Source: JAFGBN01 sp964394145 (lineage in GTDB: Bacteria > Chloroflexota > Dehalococcoidia > GIF9 > AB-539-J10). From it: DNA of 64,000 nucleotides. Positions 17,260 through 25,328 of the stretch are shown in pieces; position 1 is the stretch's first letter, and the number at the start of each line of letters is the position of its first letter. The notes beneath the pieces were generated by a model that was given only the letters and a program-made list of their open reading frames with translations, was not told the DNA's origin and did no database searches. The stretch is from contig CAYMVL010000033.1 in the NCBI GenBank assembly GCA_964394145.1, positions 62,001 through 126,000 of the forward strand, read 5' to 3'. The position numbers and the translations under genes were made by a program.

Positions 17260-17874
17260 ATGGAGACAAGCCTCAGCCTATTTTTGCTGTCAGCAGCAGG
17301 TATCTCACTCACCGGGGTCATGCTGCCAGGCCCGATGACTGCTGCCACAATAGCTAGGGGCCGCGATGATAAGCATGCTGGCGCATTGATTGCAATAGGC
17401 CATGCAGCCATCGAGATACCTCTTATAGCAGCAATTTACTTTGGGCTTGCCCATTTCCTGAATTCTCCGCAAGTTGTAAGGGTTATATATGTTGCAGGCG
17501 GACTGACATTACTATATCTGGGCTTCCGCATGTTCCGAAATATAGGCAAATCGCCTGATGAAATAAGTGGCCTGCCTATGACTTCCTTTGTCACGGGCAT
17601 CGTAGTCACGGGTACGAACCCTGCTTTCTATATCTGGTGGGCTACCATCGGTATGGCGCTAGTAGCGGGGGCCTCCAAGTTCGGGCTTATTGGTATCATA
17701 TCATTCACCCTGGTACATTGGCCTTGTGATTTAGTGTGGTATGAATTTCTTTCGGCAGGCACCTTCAAATCAAGAAAGTGGTGGACGAAAAGAATAGAAA
17801 GAATAGTATTCACAGTGTGTGCTTCGATCCTAGCCGCCTTTGGCCTGTGGTTTTTTCTTTCGGCTATACGATAA
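17260..17874 (+). CDS. LysE/RhtB-family amino-acid exporter
   Basis: A 204-residue membrane protein with about six hydrophobic segments and the LysE-family landmarks: an early GVMLPGPMTAATIARG loop, GHAAIEIPLIAAIYFGL, GGLTLLYLGFRMFRNIG, and TGTNPAFYIWWATIG. The family exports amino acids or related small molecules across the cytoplasmic membrane; substrate unknown. It starts at ATG with a weak ribosome binding site. The gene converges on guaB3, whose stop lies 13 bases beyond this stop. Confidence 0.88.
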   Translation: METSLSLFLLSAAGISLTGVMLPGPMTAATIARGRDDKHAGALIAIGHAAIEIPLIAAIYFGLAHFLNSPQVVRVIYVAGGLTLLYLGFRMFRNIGKSPDEISGLPMTSFVTGIVVTGTNPAFYIWWATIGMALVAGASKFGLIGIISFTLVHWPCDLVWYEFLSAGTFKSRKWWTKRIERIVFTVCASILAAFGLWFFLSAIR

Positions 17875-17886
17875 GATATTACAGCC

Positions 17887-19032
17887 TCAAGGGATGCTTT
17901 GCGTTGACTGGAAATACTTCCCTTCCGTCTTTATTGACGGCGCTATAATCATCTTAACATCATGCATTTCTTTGAGATTCCGAGCACCGCAGACTCCCAT
18001 GCTCGTACGCAAAGCGCCAATCAGGTTTTGAGTGCCACCAGTAACAGCGGTTGGCCCAAAGAGAATTTGCTCGAGCGGAGCGCTGGTCCCAACTCTAATG
18101 CGGGTTCCCCTGGGTAATGCTGGGTGAGAATGAGACATGCCCCAATGGTAACCTCTTCCCGGTGCCTCTGCCGCTTGAGCTAATGGTGAACCAAGCATGA
18201 CTGCATCAGCACCTGCCGCAAAGGCCTTACATAAGTCACCACCGGTACGGATGCCACCATCAGTTATTACTGAGACATAGTTCCCGGTTTCCTTAAAGTG
18301 CCTTTCTCTGGCAGCAGCGCATTCTATGGTAGCGGTCACCTGAGGAACCCCGACACCGATAACCTCCCTGGTAGTACAGGCAGCTCCAGGCCCAACTCCA
18401 ACCAGAATGGCATCAATCCCTGTTCTCATCAACTCCAGTGCGGCGCTATAGCTGCAACAATTGCCTACTATAATAGGGGAAGATATCATCTGGCACAACT
18501 CGGGCAGAATGAGGCCGCGGTAGCTCTTTGACACATGCCTCGCTGTAGTTATTGTAGATTGCACCACTAGCACATCCACCCCGGCATCGCTGGCAACGGG
18601 AGCTAAGCGTTTGGTGTTGGCCGGAGTGACAGAAGCAGCACAGATGGCACCCGATTGTTTTATCGCTCTAATGCGTTCACTGATTAGATTTTCCCTGACA
18701 GGCTGAGAGTAGACTTTTTGAAGTAGTGGAGTAACTATATCATCAGGTGTCTCAGCAATCTCAGCTATGATTTCATCAGGGTTATCATATCTTGTTTGAA
18801 TACCTTCCAGATTAAGGACAGCTAAGCCGCCCAGTTTGCTTAATCTTACAGCAAAGGTAGGGCTGACGACAGCATCCATAGCTGACGCCAAGATAGGAAT
18901 GGAGAATCTTAGGTCCCTCAGAACAAAGCTTATATCCGTCTGGTCAGGGTTAATGGTTATATCCCCAGGCACAAGTGCAACCTCATCAAAACCATATGTC
19001 CGCACCATTTCCTTGAATTTTGGCTGAGCCAT
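17887..19032 (-). CDS. guaB3: GuaB3-family IMP dehydrogenase-related protein
   Basis: A 381-residue protein of the CBS-less IMPDH-related GuaB3 family. It has the N-terminal TYGFDEVALVPGDITI, ILASAMDAVVSPTFAVRL, the catalytic loop GVGPGAACTTREVIGVGVP with the active-site cysteine, VITDGGIRTGGDLCKAF, AVMLGSPLAQAAEAPG and a C-terminal LRTSMGVCGARNLKEMH. GuaB3 enzymes are known from actinobacteria and cyanobacteria; some act as GMP reductase rather than IMPDH. guaA lies 26 kb away at 45310. Which reaction is catalysed here is not decided by sequence alone. Confidence 0.88.
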   Translation of the reverse strand: MAQPKFKEMVRTYGFDEVALVPGDITINPDQTDISFVLRDLRFSIPILASAMDAVVSPTFAVRLSKLGGLAVLNLEGIQTRYDNPDEIIAEIAETPDDIVTPLLQKVYSQPVRENLISERIRAIKQSGAICAASVTPANTKRLAPVASDAGVDVLVVQSTITTARHVSKSYRGLILPELCQMISSPIIVGNCCSYSAALELMRTGIDAILVGVGPGAACTTREVIGVGVPQVTATIECAAARERHFKETGNYVSVITDGGIRTGGDLCKAFAAGADAVMLGSPLAQAAEAPGRGYHWGMSHSHPALPRGTRIRVGTSAPLEQILFGPTAVTGGTQNLIGALRTSMGVCGARNLKEMHDVKMIIAPSIKTEGKYFQSTQSIP

Positions 19033-19402
19033 CTTTGTCTGCCTGGGAAAAAGTTGCCCTACACTATACAGGCACGGTAATCTTAAGTCAAGGCGGTGTG
19101 CGTCGGCCCATAGCTATCGCGATATAGTAATGACGACTATCTATGCTGCTCAGTAAGATAGCGAGACGCTCGATTTTCTACTAGATAATAAATGTACGCT
19201 ATTCGTATATATGCGTGTGTCATACACTCAATAGCCTTTACAATGTGTCTTCACAAACATATAATTGAGGCTAGGCGGAGTTATGGTGTGCTGTCACGCG
19301 GCAAGGCATTACCTATTGGGACAAAGCATCCTGCCGAAAACAATTTGACTCTGACGCCATGAGCAGAGAGCATACCATTAACCATTAGCGTGTAGGTGTA
19401 AT
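19033..19402. other. Intergenic stretch upstream of tRNA-Thr
   Basis: 370 bases with no credible open frame. It should carry the guaB3 promoter (minus strand) and that of tRNA-Thr. Nothing else recognised. Confidence 0.5.
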
Positions 19403-19474
19403 GCCAGCGTAGCTCAGTGGTAGAGCAGCGGTTTCGTAAACCGCCGGTCGTCAGTTCAAGTCTGACCGCTGGCT
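19403..19474 (+). tRNA. tRNA-Thr (anticodon CGT)
   Basis: 72 bases: acceptor GCCAGCG pairs with CGCTGGC, D arm GCTC...GAGC, anticodon stem GCGGT/ACCGC with loop TTCGTAA (CGT at the anticodon), T arm GTCAG/CTGAC with TTCAAGT loop, discriminator T. CCA is not encoded. The IS3 relic begins 14 bases downstream. Confidence 0.93.
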
Positions 19475-19487
19475 ATCTGTATTCTTA

Positions 19488-19757
19488 GGTGGTTCCCAGA
19501 ATTTAGACAGGTAACGAAGCTATGGTTCTGCTCATTCAAAAGAAGAACACGAGCAGCAGGACATGACAAGAACAGGAGGAAGCACAGCGCATGGTTCAAA
19601 GCTGGATTAGCGTTGGAAGCCCTCAAGGCTGAAGAGGCAATAACCGAACCGGCCAGCCGCTATGAGATTCATGCCAGCCAAGTGCGCCAGTGGAAAAGAG
19701 AGCTTGCCGAAGGCGTCGGCGGCATTTTCGGTGATGAGCAGTCCCATAAGGAGAAGG
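19488..19757 (+). mobile_element. IS3-family relic: left terminal repeat plus 5' part of orfA
   Basis: The terminal repeat at 19488-19511 (GGTGGTTCCC...AGACAGG) matches 17 of 24 bases of the repeat at 13112. Then the + strand frame running through 19601 reads KNRRKHSAWFKAGLALEALK, AEEAITEPASRYEIHASQ, VRQWKRELAEGVGGIF, the helix-turn-helix of IS3 OrfA (typically RRKHSAEFKAKVALEAL...HPNQISQWK). The start codon is lost and the frame runs into the decayed tRNA-Glu at 19766, where it stops. OrfB is absent, so the element is inactive. Confidence 0.82.
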
Positions 19758-19765
19758 CCGACGCT

Positions 19766-19838
19766 GCCCTCATCGTCTAGAGTACTAGGGCGTCAGCATT
19801 TCAAGATGAAAACATGGATTCAAATTCCCTTGGCGGCA
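19766..19838 (+). pseudogene. Decayed tRNA-Glu
   Basis: 73 bases aligned without gaps to tRNA-Glu at 6038-6110, 64 matching. The changes break pairs: a C-C mismatch in the acceptor stem, one mismatch in the anticodon stem (TCAGC/GATGA) and one in the T stem (ATGGA/TCCCT). The TTC anticodon survives. It lies ~120 bases from the end of the intact pcm gene, mirroring the intact tRNA plus pcm relic at 6038-6546. Confidence 0.85.
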
Positions 19839-19959
19839 GTTCTTGGCACCATACGGCGCTGGAAAGCACTGGGCCACCATTAATTCCCTGTTTCTTGTGA
19901 GGATAATTCATACGTTGTGTCCGCTGATTATATGGTACGCCGGGCCATCAGGCCAATAG

Positions 19960-20610
19960 TCAGCTACTTTTTATCTCGCCTTGCCAAGCATCCTCTCCAA
20001 TTAGAGGCACGAAGTAGCAACCGCCGAGATGTTCTATCTTATTTAATTTCCTGCGCTTTGTAAGCTTGATCAATTCCTGTTGGTATCGAGAACCCACGGG
20101 GATTACCATTCTGCCTTCCCAGCCCAGTTGCTGCAAGAGAATCTGGGGAATAGAAGGGGCACCAGCAGAAACTATAATAGCGTCATAAGGTGCTTTGTCT
20201 GCCCAGCCCAAGTTCTTACCAGCAATGTGTACTTCGATGTTGGAATAGCCCAGCTCTACTAAGATTCGCCTGGCTGATTCTGCCAGCTCGGGTATATACT
20301 CCACAGTAACAACCCAGTGAGCTAGCTCAGCCAGTATAGCAGCTTCATAGCCGCTTCCAGTGCCTAACTCCAGGACCTCGTCGCTGGCCTTGAGTTCCAG
20401 GGCTTGTACCATCATGGCTACAATTAGGGGTTGGGAAATAGTCTGATCGAAGCCGATGCTCAGTGGCCTATTCTCATAAGCGGCATACTGTTGGTCGCGG
20501 GGCACAAACAATTCACGTGGGACACGCCTCATGGCCTCAATGACACGTTTATCGTCTATCTCACGGTCAAGATACTGAATTAGATTAGCTTTAGCTACTG
20601 ATAGGTCCAC
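19960..20610 (-). CDS. pcm: Protein-L-isoaspartate O-methyltransferase
   Basis: A 216-residue PCMT, which methylates isoaspartyl residues with S-adenosylmethionine to start repair of aged proteins in the cytoplasm. Seen: MRRVPRELFVP, the YENRPLSIGFDQTISQPLIV block, the SAM motif VLELGTGSGYEAAILAEL, YDAIIVSAGAPSIP and WEGRMVIPVGS. It starts at GTG (20610). It is the last gene after the Xer recombinase and a small membrane protein on the minus strand. A fragment of its 3' end is duplicated at 6393-6546. Confidence 0.92.
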   Translation of the reverse strand: MDLSVAKANLIQYLDREIDDKRVIEAMRRVPRELFVPRDQQYAAYENRPLSIGFDQTISQPLIVAMMVQALELKASDEVLELGTGSGYEAAILAELAHWVVTVEYIPELAESARRILVELGYSNIEVHIAGKNLGWADKAPYDAIIVSAGAPSIPQILLQQLGWEGRMVIPVGSRYQQELIKLTKRRKLNKIEHLGGCYFVPLIGEDAWQGEIKSS

Positions 20611-20633
20611 TCTTACTTATAAGAAAGAAGTAG

Positions 20634-20882
20634 TTACCCTAGAAGGCAGGATAGTATTATGAGAGTCACTACTATTGCTCCTGCAATAATACTGATGCGC
20701 TTCACTTCGGGCATCACATATTGGTAGCGGCTGGTGAGAGTTTCCACCTCGGGTGATATTCCAGTTGACGACTGAAGTTTAACTGCTATCGGCTTCGGTT
20801 GTTGCGGCTGCCACCTTTGCGTTGCCTTTGCTCCTTTAGTCAGCTGTTTAGCTTTAATGCGGCGCGATTTTTTGGCCATCAC
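20634..20882 (-). CDS. Small basic protein with one C-terminal membrane segment
   Basis: 82 residues: a strongly basic N-terminus (MMAKKSRRIKAKQL), a Gln/Pro-rich middle and a single hydrophobic C-terminal helix (ISIIAGAIVVTLIILSCLL), so it is probably a tail-anchored membrane protein. It overlaps the xer gene stop by ATGA, showing translational coupling, and precedes pcm. No family or function was recognised. Confidence 0.65.
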   Translation of the reverse strand: MMAKKSRRIKAKQLTKGAKATQRWQPQQPKPIAVKLQSSTGISPEVETLTSRYQYVMPEVKRISIIAGAIVVTLIILSCLLG

Positions 20883-21733
20883 TTCTCCCTGGGTACGGAT
20901 TTCTGGTAGATTCTGGTACTGGCGATATATGAGTGACCTAGAAGTTCCTGTACAGAGTGTAGATCAGCACCGGTCTGTAACTTACGCATAGCAAAGCTGT
21001 GACGCAGAGTATGCGGCGTAACCTTAGCACTTAAGTCGGCCTTGGATGCGTAATTCTTAATGATCTGCCAGAATCCCTGCCTGGTGAGCCGCTTACCTCG
21101 TCGGTTAAGAAACAGCGCCTCTTCCTTCTCATCGTACAATAGCTCTAGCCTATCATTTTCAATGAATTTTTTCAGTAGCTTGCTCATGTGATCGTCAAGG
21201 GGGACCCTTCTTTTCGAGTTACCATAGAGTGAGCTAACATAGTCCTGCGTCAAATCGATATCCTTAACGTCCAGGGATACTAATTCGCTTATGCGTAGGC
21301 CGGTAGAATAGAGCAATTCTAGCATTACTACATCTCTTTTGGCTTCTGGGGTGGTGAGCTTCAATGGCTCTGCCAGCAGCTGCTGGTACTGAGACGTAGA
21401 CAAAAACCCGGGTAAATGCTTGCGGACTTGAGGAGAGAGTAGCTTCTGTGTCGGGTTTTCCCTCAACTTTCCAGATTGAACCATGAATTTAAAAAAAGAC
21501 CTGGTAGAAGCTATTTTGCGTGCTGATGTAGCCGGGGAGTATTTCTTCTCTCTGAGATTCAGTAGGTAGCTGTTCACGAGCTCGGCGGTTGAGCCTATTA
21601 TGCCTTTCTGCTGCTCTGTCTCCATGTAAGCTATCAGCTGGTTCAAGTCATTACGATAAGCAGCCAAGGTGTTCTGCGCGTAGCCCTTTCTTTCACTCAG
21701 GTATTTGAGGAAAGGTTCAATGTACTGTCTCAT
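20879..21733 (-). CDS. Tyrosine recombinase XerC/XerD type
   Basis: A 284-residue tyrosine recombinase of normal Xer length. It has the N-terminal SAM-like DNA-binding domain (FLKYLSERKGYAQNTLAAY) and the catalytic set: R in STGLRISELV, H-x-x-R in HTLRHSFA, H in LLGHS, and the nucleophile Y in TRIYQK. It most likely resolves chromosome dimers at a dif site. Its operon position with a small membrane gene and pcm, divergent from uvrC, argues for a housekeeping Xer rather than an island integrase. A dif site was not identified. Confidence 0.88.
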   Translation of the reverse strand: MRQYIEPFLKYLSERKGYAQNTLAAYRNDLNQLIAYMETEQQKGIIGSTAELVNSYLLNLREKKYSPATSARKIASTRSFFKFMVQSGKLRENPTQKLLSPQVRKHLPGFLSTSQYQQLLAEPLKLTTPEAKRDVVMLELLYSTGLRISELVSLDVKDIDLTQDYVSSLYGNSKRRVPLDDHMSKLLKKFIENDRLELLYDEKEEALFLNRRGKRLTRQGFWQIIKNYASKADLSAKVTPHTLRHSFAMRKLQTGADLHSVQELLGHSYIASTRIYQKSVPREK

Positions 21734-21738
21734 CTACA

Positions 21739-21796
21739 TTTATTGTAACATAAGGCAGCTCATTTTGCCCCGCTTCGAGCCGCTTGTTACAATAAA
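21739..21796. promoter_or_regulatory. Inverted repeat / divergent -10 elements between xer and uvrC
   Basis: A perfect 12-base inverted repeat, TTTATTGTAACA at 21739-21750 and TGTTACAATAAA at 21785-21796, separated by 34 bases. Each arm contains TACAAT as a plausible -10 for the gene it faces, with the start codon only about 10 bases further, so both mRNAs would be nearly leaderless. The symmetry could instead be a regulator-binding operator. Confidence 0.5.
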
Positions 21797-21802
21797 TTTG
21801 CT

Positions 21803-23614
21803 ATGAAAACAGAGCAATTGAAACAGCAACTGAAAGCGCTGCCGGCAAGCCCTGGAGTCTATCTATTTAGAGGTGAGGAAAGTGAGGTTCTCTATGTAGG
21901 TAAAGCTGCTAGTCTGAGCGATAGGATGAGGAGTTATTTTACTAAGAGTAGTAATTTGTCATTGAAGACTCAGCGGCTGGTGATGAAAATAAGTGACCTT
22001 GAATTTGTGGTTACTAACTCCGAGCAAGAGGCCCTTCTCTTGGAATGCGACATGATAAAGAAATATCGTCCACAATTCAATATACGGCTCAAAGATAACA
22101 AGACATTCCCTTATCTGAAGGTGGCTGTTAATGAGGATTGGCCTGGTGTCTATATAACCCGTCGTCTGCAGCAAGACGGTGCTAGATACTTTGGGCCTTT
22201 TGCCAGCGCTGGCTCGGTGCGTAAGACATTGAAGTTGATACGGAAGATTTTTCCTTTTCGTACATGTACCAAATCCATGAATGGTTCAGATAAGCGGCCT
22301 TGCCTTGACTATTATATCCATCGCTGTCTTGGGCCTTGTATTGGTGCAGCAGACAAACAGGAATATCAAGAGGTGATAAAGCAGGTTATCTTATTTTTAG
22401 AAGGTAAGCAGGAGTTAGTCCTTCGTGAATTAAAGGATAAGATGAAGGCATCATCCCGGGAGCTTCAGTTTGAAAGAGCTGCTCTGCTTCGTGACCAAAT
22501 TCAGACAATAGAGAAAGTCATAGAAGGGCAGAAAATTGCTCTCACCCTGAAGGGTGAACAGGATGTCATCGCTCTGACACAAAATGAAGGGCAGGCTTAT
22601 GTAGAAATATTTTTCGTTCGTAGTAACAAGCTTGTGGGGCGGGATCACTTCATTATGGAGGGGGCTAGTGATGAACTTCCAAGCCAGGTAATAACGAGTT
22701 TTATAAAACAATACTATGCTTCGGCTTCGTATATACCGCCGCTGATATTGTTGCAGTATCCGGTCAGTGAGCGTGAGGCGCTTCTGGCATGGCTCAGACA
22801 GCGGAGGAAGAGCGGCGTGAAGATTCAAGTGCCCAAGGTGGGGGTCAAGAAACAGCTTGTAAATATGGTAGCGGAAAATGCTAGCAGGGGTTTTCAGTTA
22901 GCTAGAGCCAAGTATATGAACTCGCAGCTTATGATTTCCAGCTTGCAGGAGTTGAAAGACAGACTTTGCCTGCCGCGGATACCATTGACAATAGAGTGCT
23001 ACGATATTTCTGATATTCAGGGTGCTTCAGCGGTTGGCAGCATGGTTTTTTTGGAGAGAGGGTTACCAAACTCAGCCCGTTATCGGCGGTTCCGAATTAA
23101 GGGGGTGCTGGGTGTTGATGACTATGCCATGATTCAGGAGCTGTTGAGGCGCCGATTCAAGAGGGGTATGGCGGGTGAAGATGGCTGGTCAGTATTTCCA
23201 GACCTTGCCCTTATTGATGGTGGCAGGGGACACCTGGCTAGTGCTCTGCAAGTAAAACAGGAGTTGGGTGTGGATATTCCTATGGCAAGCCTGGCCAAAG
23301 AACATGAGGATGTCTTCATCCAGGGTAAGTCCAGCCCAATTGAGATACCTAAGGATTCTCCTGCTCTGCATGTGCTCCAAAGAGCGAGAGATGAAGCACA
23401 TCGCTTCGCGAATGCTTACCATCGGAAGGTGAGGCGTAAAGAGACATTCAGCTCAGTTCTGGACGGAGTTCCCGGCGTTGGGCCCAAAAGAAAGGAGTCG
23501 TTAATGAGGAGTTTTGGTTCTATTGAAGCTATTAAAGTAGCTTCAGAGGAGGAACTTCGCCTCATAAGTGGCATGACCCCGATCCTGGCCCGAAGGCTGA
23601 AGGAGTATCTGTGA
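21803..23614 (+). CDS. uvrC: Excinuclease ABC subunit C
   Basis: A 603-residue UvrC, full length. It makes the dual incision in nucleotide excision repair with UvrAB. Seen: the N-terminal GIY-YIG nuclease (SPGVYLFRGEESEVLYVGKA; GPFASAGSVR), a UvrB-binding UVR helix (FERAALLRDQIQTIEKVIEG), the RNase-H-like C-terminal nuclease (IECYDISDIQGASAVGSMV; LALIDGGRGHLASAL) and terminal helix-hairpin-helix motifs (VPGVGPKRKESLM). It starts at ATG with a TACAAT box just upstream. It stands alone, divergent from the xer operon. Confidence 0.96.
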   Translation: MKTEQLKQQLKALPASPGVYLFRGEESEVLYVGKAASLSDRMRSYFTKSSNLSLKTQRLVMKISDLEFVVTNSEQEALLLECDMIKKYRPQFNIRLKDNKTFPYLKVAVNEDWPGVYITRRLQQDGARYFGPFASAGSVRKTLKLIRKIFPFRTCTKSMNGSDKRPCLDYYIHRCLGPCIGAADKQEYQEVIKQVILFLEGKQELVLRELKDKMKASSRELQFERAALLRDQIQTIEKVIEGQKIALTLKGEQDVIALTQNEGQAYVEIFFVRSNKLVGRDHFIMEGASDELPSQVITSFIKQYYASASYIPPLILLQYPVSEREALLAWLRQRRKSGVKIQVPKVGVKKQLVNMVAENASRGFQLARAKYMNSQLMISSLQELKDRLCLPRIPLTIECYDISDIQGASAVGSMVFLERGLPNSARYRRFRIKGVLGVDDYAMIQELLRRRFKRGMAGEDGWSVFPDLALIDGGRGHLASALQVKQELGVDIPMASLAKEHEDVFIQGKSSPIEIPKDSPALHVLQRARDEAHRFANAYHRKVRRKETFSSVLDGVPGVGPKRKESLMRSFGSIEAIKVASEEELRLISGMTPILARRLKEYL

Positions 23615-23809
23615 ATCCTCTCATGATTGATGAGGCCATAGCGGATTTGGCATCGGTTATGGGGATGGGACTGTGAGGTCTATCAGGCTGGTTGCGGAAG
23701 AGGCCAGCGGTGTAATAATGCTGGTGGATAGCAATGCTATGAGAGCTTGTCGATAGCCGCCAATACCTATCTCGTGGAGCAGAGGAAGGCAGGTTATGAA
23801 AAGGAAGGG

Positions 23810-24583
23810 TCAAAGACGGCTCGCATGGGGGTTGTAATTCTCGAGATAACGACGCAGTGTTATTGCATTTCTGACCGCAAACGCTCCGGCATCGTTGTTG
23901 AAATAGATGTAGATGGAGCGAATGTTTTCTGGCAGGGCAATGATCTTCCTTGCCCAGAGTGATAGTTCGTCATCGGAGTAGCAGCTTGAATATAGGTTTT
24001 CATTGCCGTGGAAACGGATATAGGCGAAATCAGTGGTAGCTAGAAGGGGACAGGTTAGGCCCGGCATATCAAAAACACACAGACCTACGTTGTGCTGCTC
24101 CAATATATGAAACACAGAATCGTCCAGCCAGGACTCATGGCGAAATTCAAACACATGCTTGTATTCTTGAGGTAAGGTAGAGAGGAAATGTTCCAGCACT
24201 TCATCGTTCCGTTTCATGCTGGGAGGCAATTGATACAGTAGTGGGCCTAGTTTATCCTTTAGAAGAGAAACCCGCGATAGTAAATTCTCCACTGCTGAGC
24301 CCAAATTCCTCAACCTTCTTATGTGAGTGATAAAGCGGCTCACTTTCACAGCAAAGACGAAGTTATCGGGCGAAGACTCATGCCAGGCTTTGAAAGCTTT
24401 CTCCGACGGTAGATGATAGAAGCTGTTATTCAGCTCTACAGTGGCAAATTCTGTGGCATAGAATTGTAGCCATTTGGACCTTGCCAGTCCTTCCGGATAA
24501 TAAAGGCCACTCCAGTGGTCATAATGCCAGCCGCTACAGCCTACATAATACTTCGCTGGTGACTTCTCTCTGATGCCTGGCAA
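23810..24583 (-). CDS. DUF72 domain protein
   Basis: A 257-residue protein of the DUF72 (YecE-like) family, a TIM-barrel-like fold of unknown activity. Landmarks are YYVGCSGWHYDHW near the start, FATVELNNSFYHLPS, FVFAVKVSRFITHIRRL, GPLLYQLPPSM, FEFRHESWLD, YIRFHG and YIYFNNDAGAFAVRNA at the end. No partner gene adjoins; it converges on uvrC with about 200 bases between. That gap carries fragments that look like eroded coding sequence but could not be identified. Confidence 0.9.
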   Translation of the reverse strand: MPGIREKSPAKYYVGCSGWHYDHWSGLYYPEGLARSKWLQFYATEFATVELNNSFYHLPSEKAFKAWHESSPDNFVFAVKVSRFITHIRRLRNLGSAVENLLSRVSLLKDKLGPLLYQLPPSMKRNDEVLEHFLSTLPQEYKHVFEFRHESWLDDSVFHILEQHNVGLCVFDMPGLTCPLLATTDFAYIRFHGNENLYSSCYSDDELSLWARKIIALPENIRSIYIYFNNDAGAFAVRNAITLRRYLENYNPHASRL

Positions 24584-24744
24584 GGACGTTACACCCGCTT
24601 TGATTTCTTTCTTGCGGCAGGACGTTACTTCTTCTTATTAGTACATGAGGATTGATGCATCCCTCATGCTCTTGGCAACATAGTATATGAAGCCTGGCGG
24701 CTCCAGCAAATCATGAGACTTTGTGTCCGCTCATTCCTACAAGG

Positions 24745-24773
24745 TTGAACATTTATTGGGGATGGGTTATACT
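24745..24773 (+). promoter_or_regulatory. Promoter of the 5S rRNA gene
   Basis: TTGAAC at 24745-24750, a 17-base spacer and TATACT at 24768-24773. The predicted start falls around 24780, a few bases before the 5S helix I. This is a good vegetative-type promoter for a separately transcribed 5S gene. Confidence 0.65.
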
Positions 24774-24785
24774 ACATTTAAGAGG

Positions 24786-24911
24786 AGCTTCCTGGTGACT
24801 CTGGCGGAGTGGAACCACCCGTTCCCATCCCGAACACGGCAGTGAAACGCTCCAGCGCAGAAAATACTTAAGGGGCAACCCTTCGGGAAAATATGTCGTT
24901 GCCAGGGAGCT
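24786..24911 (+). rRNA. rrf: 5S ribosomal RNA, solitary
   Basis: The ends AGCTTCCTGG (24786-24795) and CCAGGGAGCT (24902-24911) pair as helix I. The interior has the conserved 5S loop CCCATCCCGAACACGG, AGTGAAACGCTCCAGCG, and the GGGGCAACCCTTCGGG arm. About 126 bases. A T-rich TTTTCTATTT follows and may act as the terminator. No 16S or 23S gene lies within the window on either side, so this 5S is unlinked and uses its own promoter. Confidence 0.93.
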
Positions 24912-24912
24912 T

Positions 24913-25245
24913 TTCTATTTCAATTAGGTAAAATCTCACCCCATCTGTGACAGCAACGACTGAGATTCATACTGGTTCGCTCAGTTTCTTGGCCAATTAT
25001 CAAGGATTGGCCCGCCACATGGTCATGACGAACTAGGTAAGTATGACTGGCTTTGGTCGCATTGCCTCTATGATTCGCCTGGTGTCAGGAAGCGAAGGAT
25101 GCTCGGTGGGAGCCCCGGGGGTGAACTTGGTAGTTTGGACCAAGCGATCAGAGTCAGCGTCTATAAGCATTTGAGTGTGACCGAAACTAAGCCAATCACA
25201 TGCCGATGCTAGCAGTTGGCGTCCAACTGCAAACCTGACGCTGCC
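24913..25245 (-). pseudogene. Decayed MBL-fold metallo-hydrolase gene, C-terminal part
   Basis: Minus-strand reading gives GHTQMLIDADSDRLVQTTKF, PGAPTEHPSLPDTRRIIEAM, RPKPVILT, a TAG, FVMTMWRANP, two stops, LAKKLSEPV, a stop, ISVVAVTDGVRFYL. This is the C-terminal half of an MBL-fold hydrolase (family pattern: HLSLPDARRIIEAIRPK-LAILTHFGMTMWRAKPW, then LSEETGIRVIAARDGMRF). At least four in-frame stops show it is dead. Its end reaches the 3' end of the 5S gene. Confidence 0.72.
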
Positions 25246-25328
25246 AGCTCCTAAAGAATGGATTATATTTGGTAACTCAACTAATAGCTAAATTATGGCA
25301 GTAAAACCTGCTAAAATGTGTGGAAACC

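Noticed and set aside
20879..21733. The Xer-type recombinase as integrase of the 6-20 kb block
   Set aside because: It lies outside the duplicated flanks, in an operon with a small membrane gene and pcm, and has normal housekeeping XerC/D length and motifs.
23615..23809. Possible coding remnant between uvrC and the DUF72 gene
   Set aside because: Segments such as ANTYLVEQRKAGYEKEG look protein-like in shifting frames, but no family could be named and the stretch is under 200 bases.
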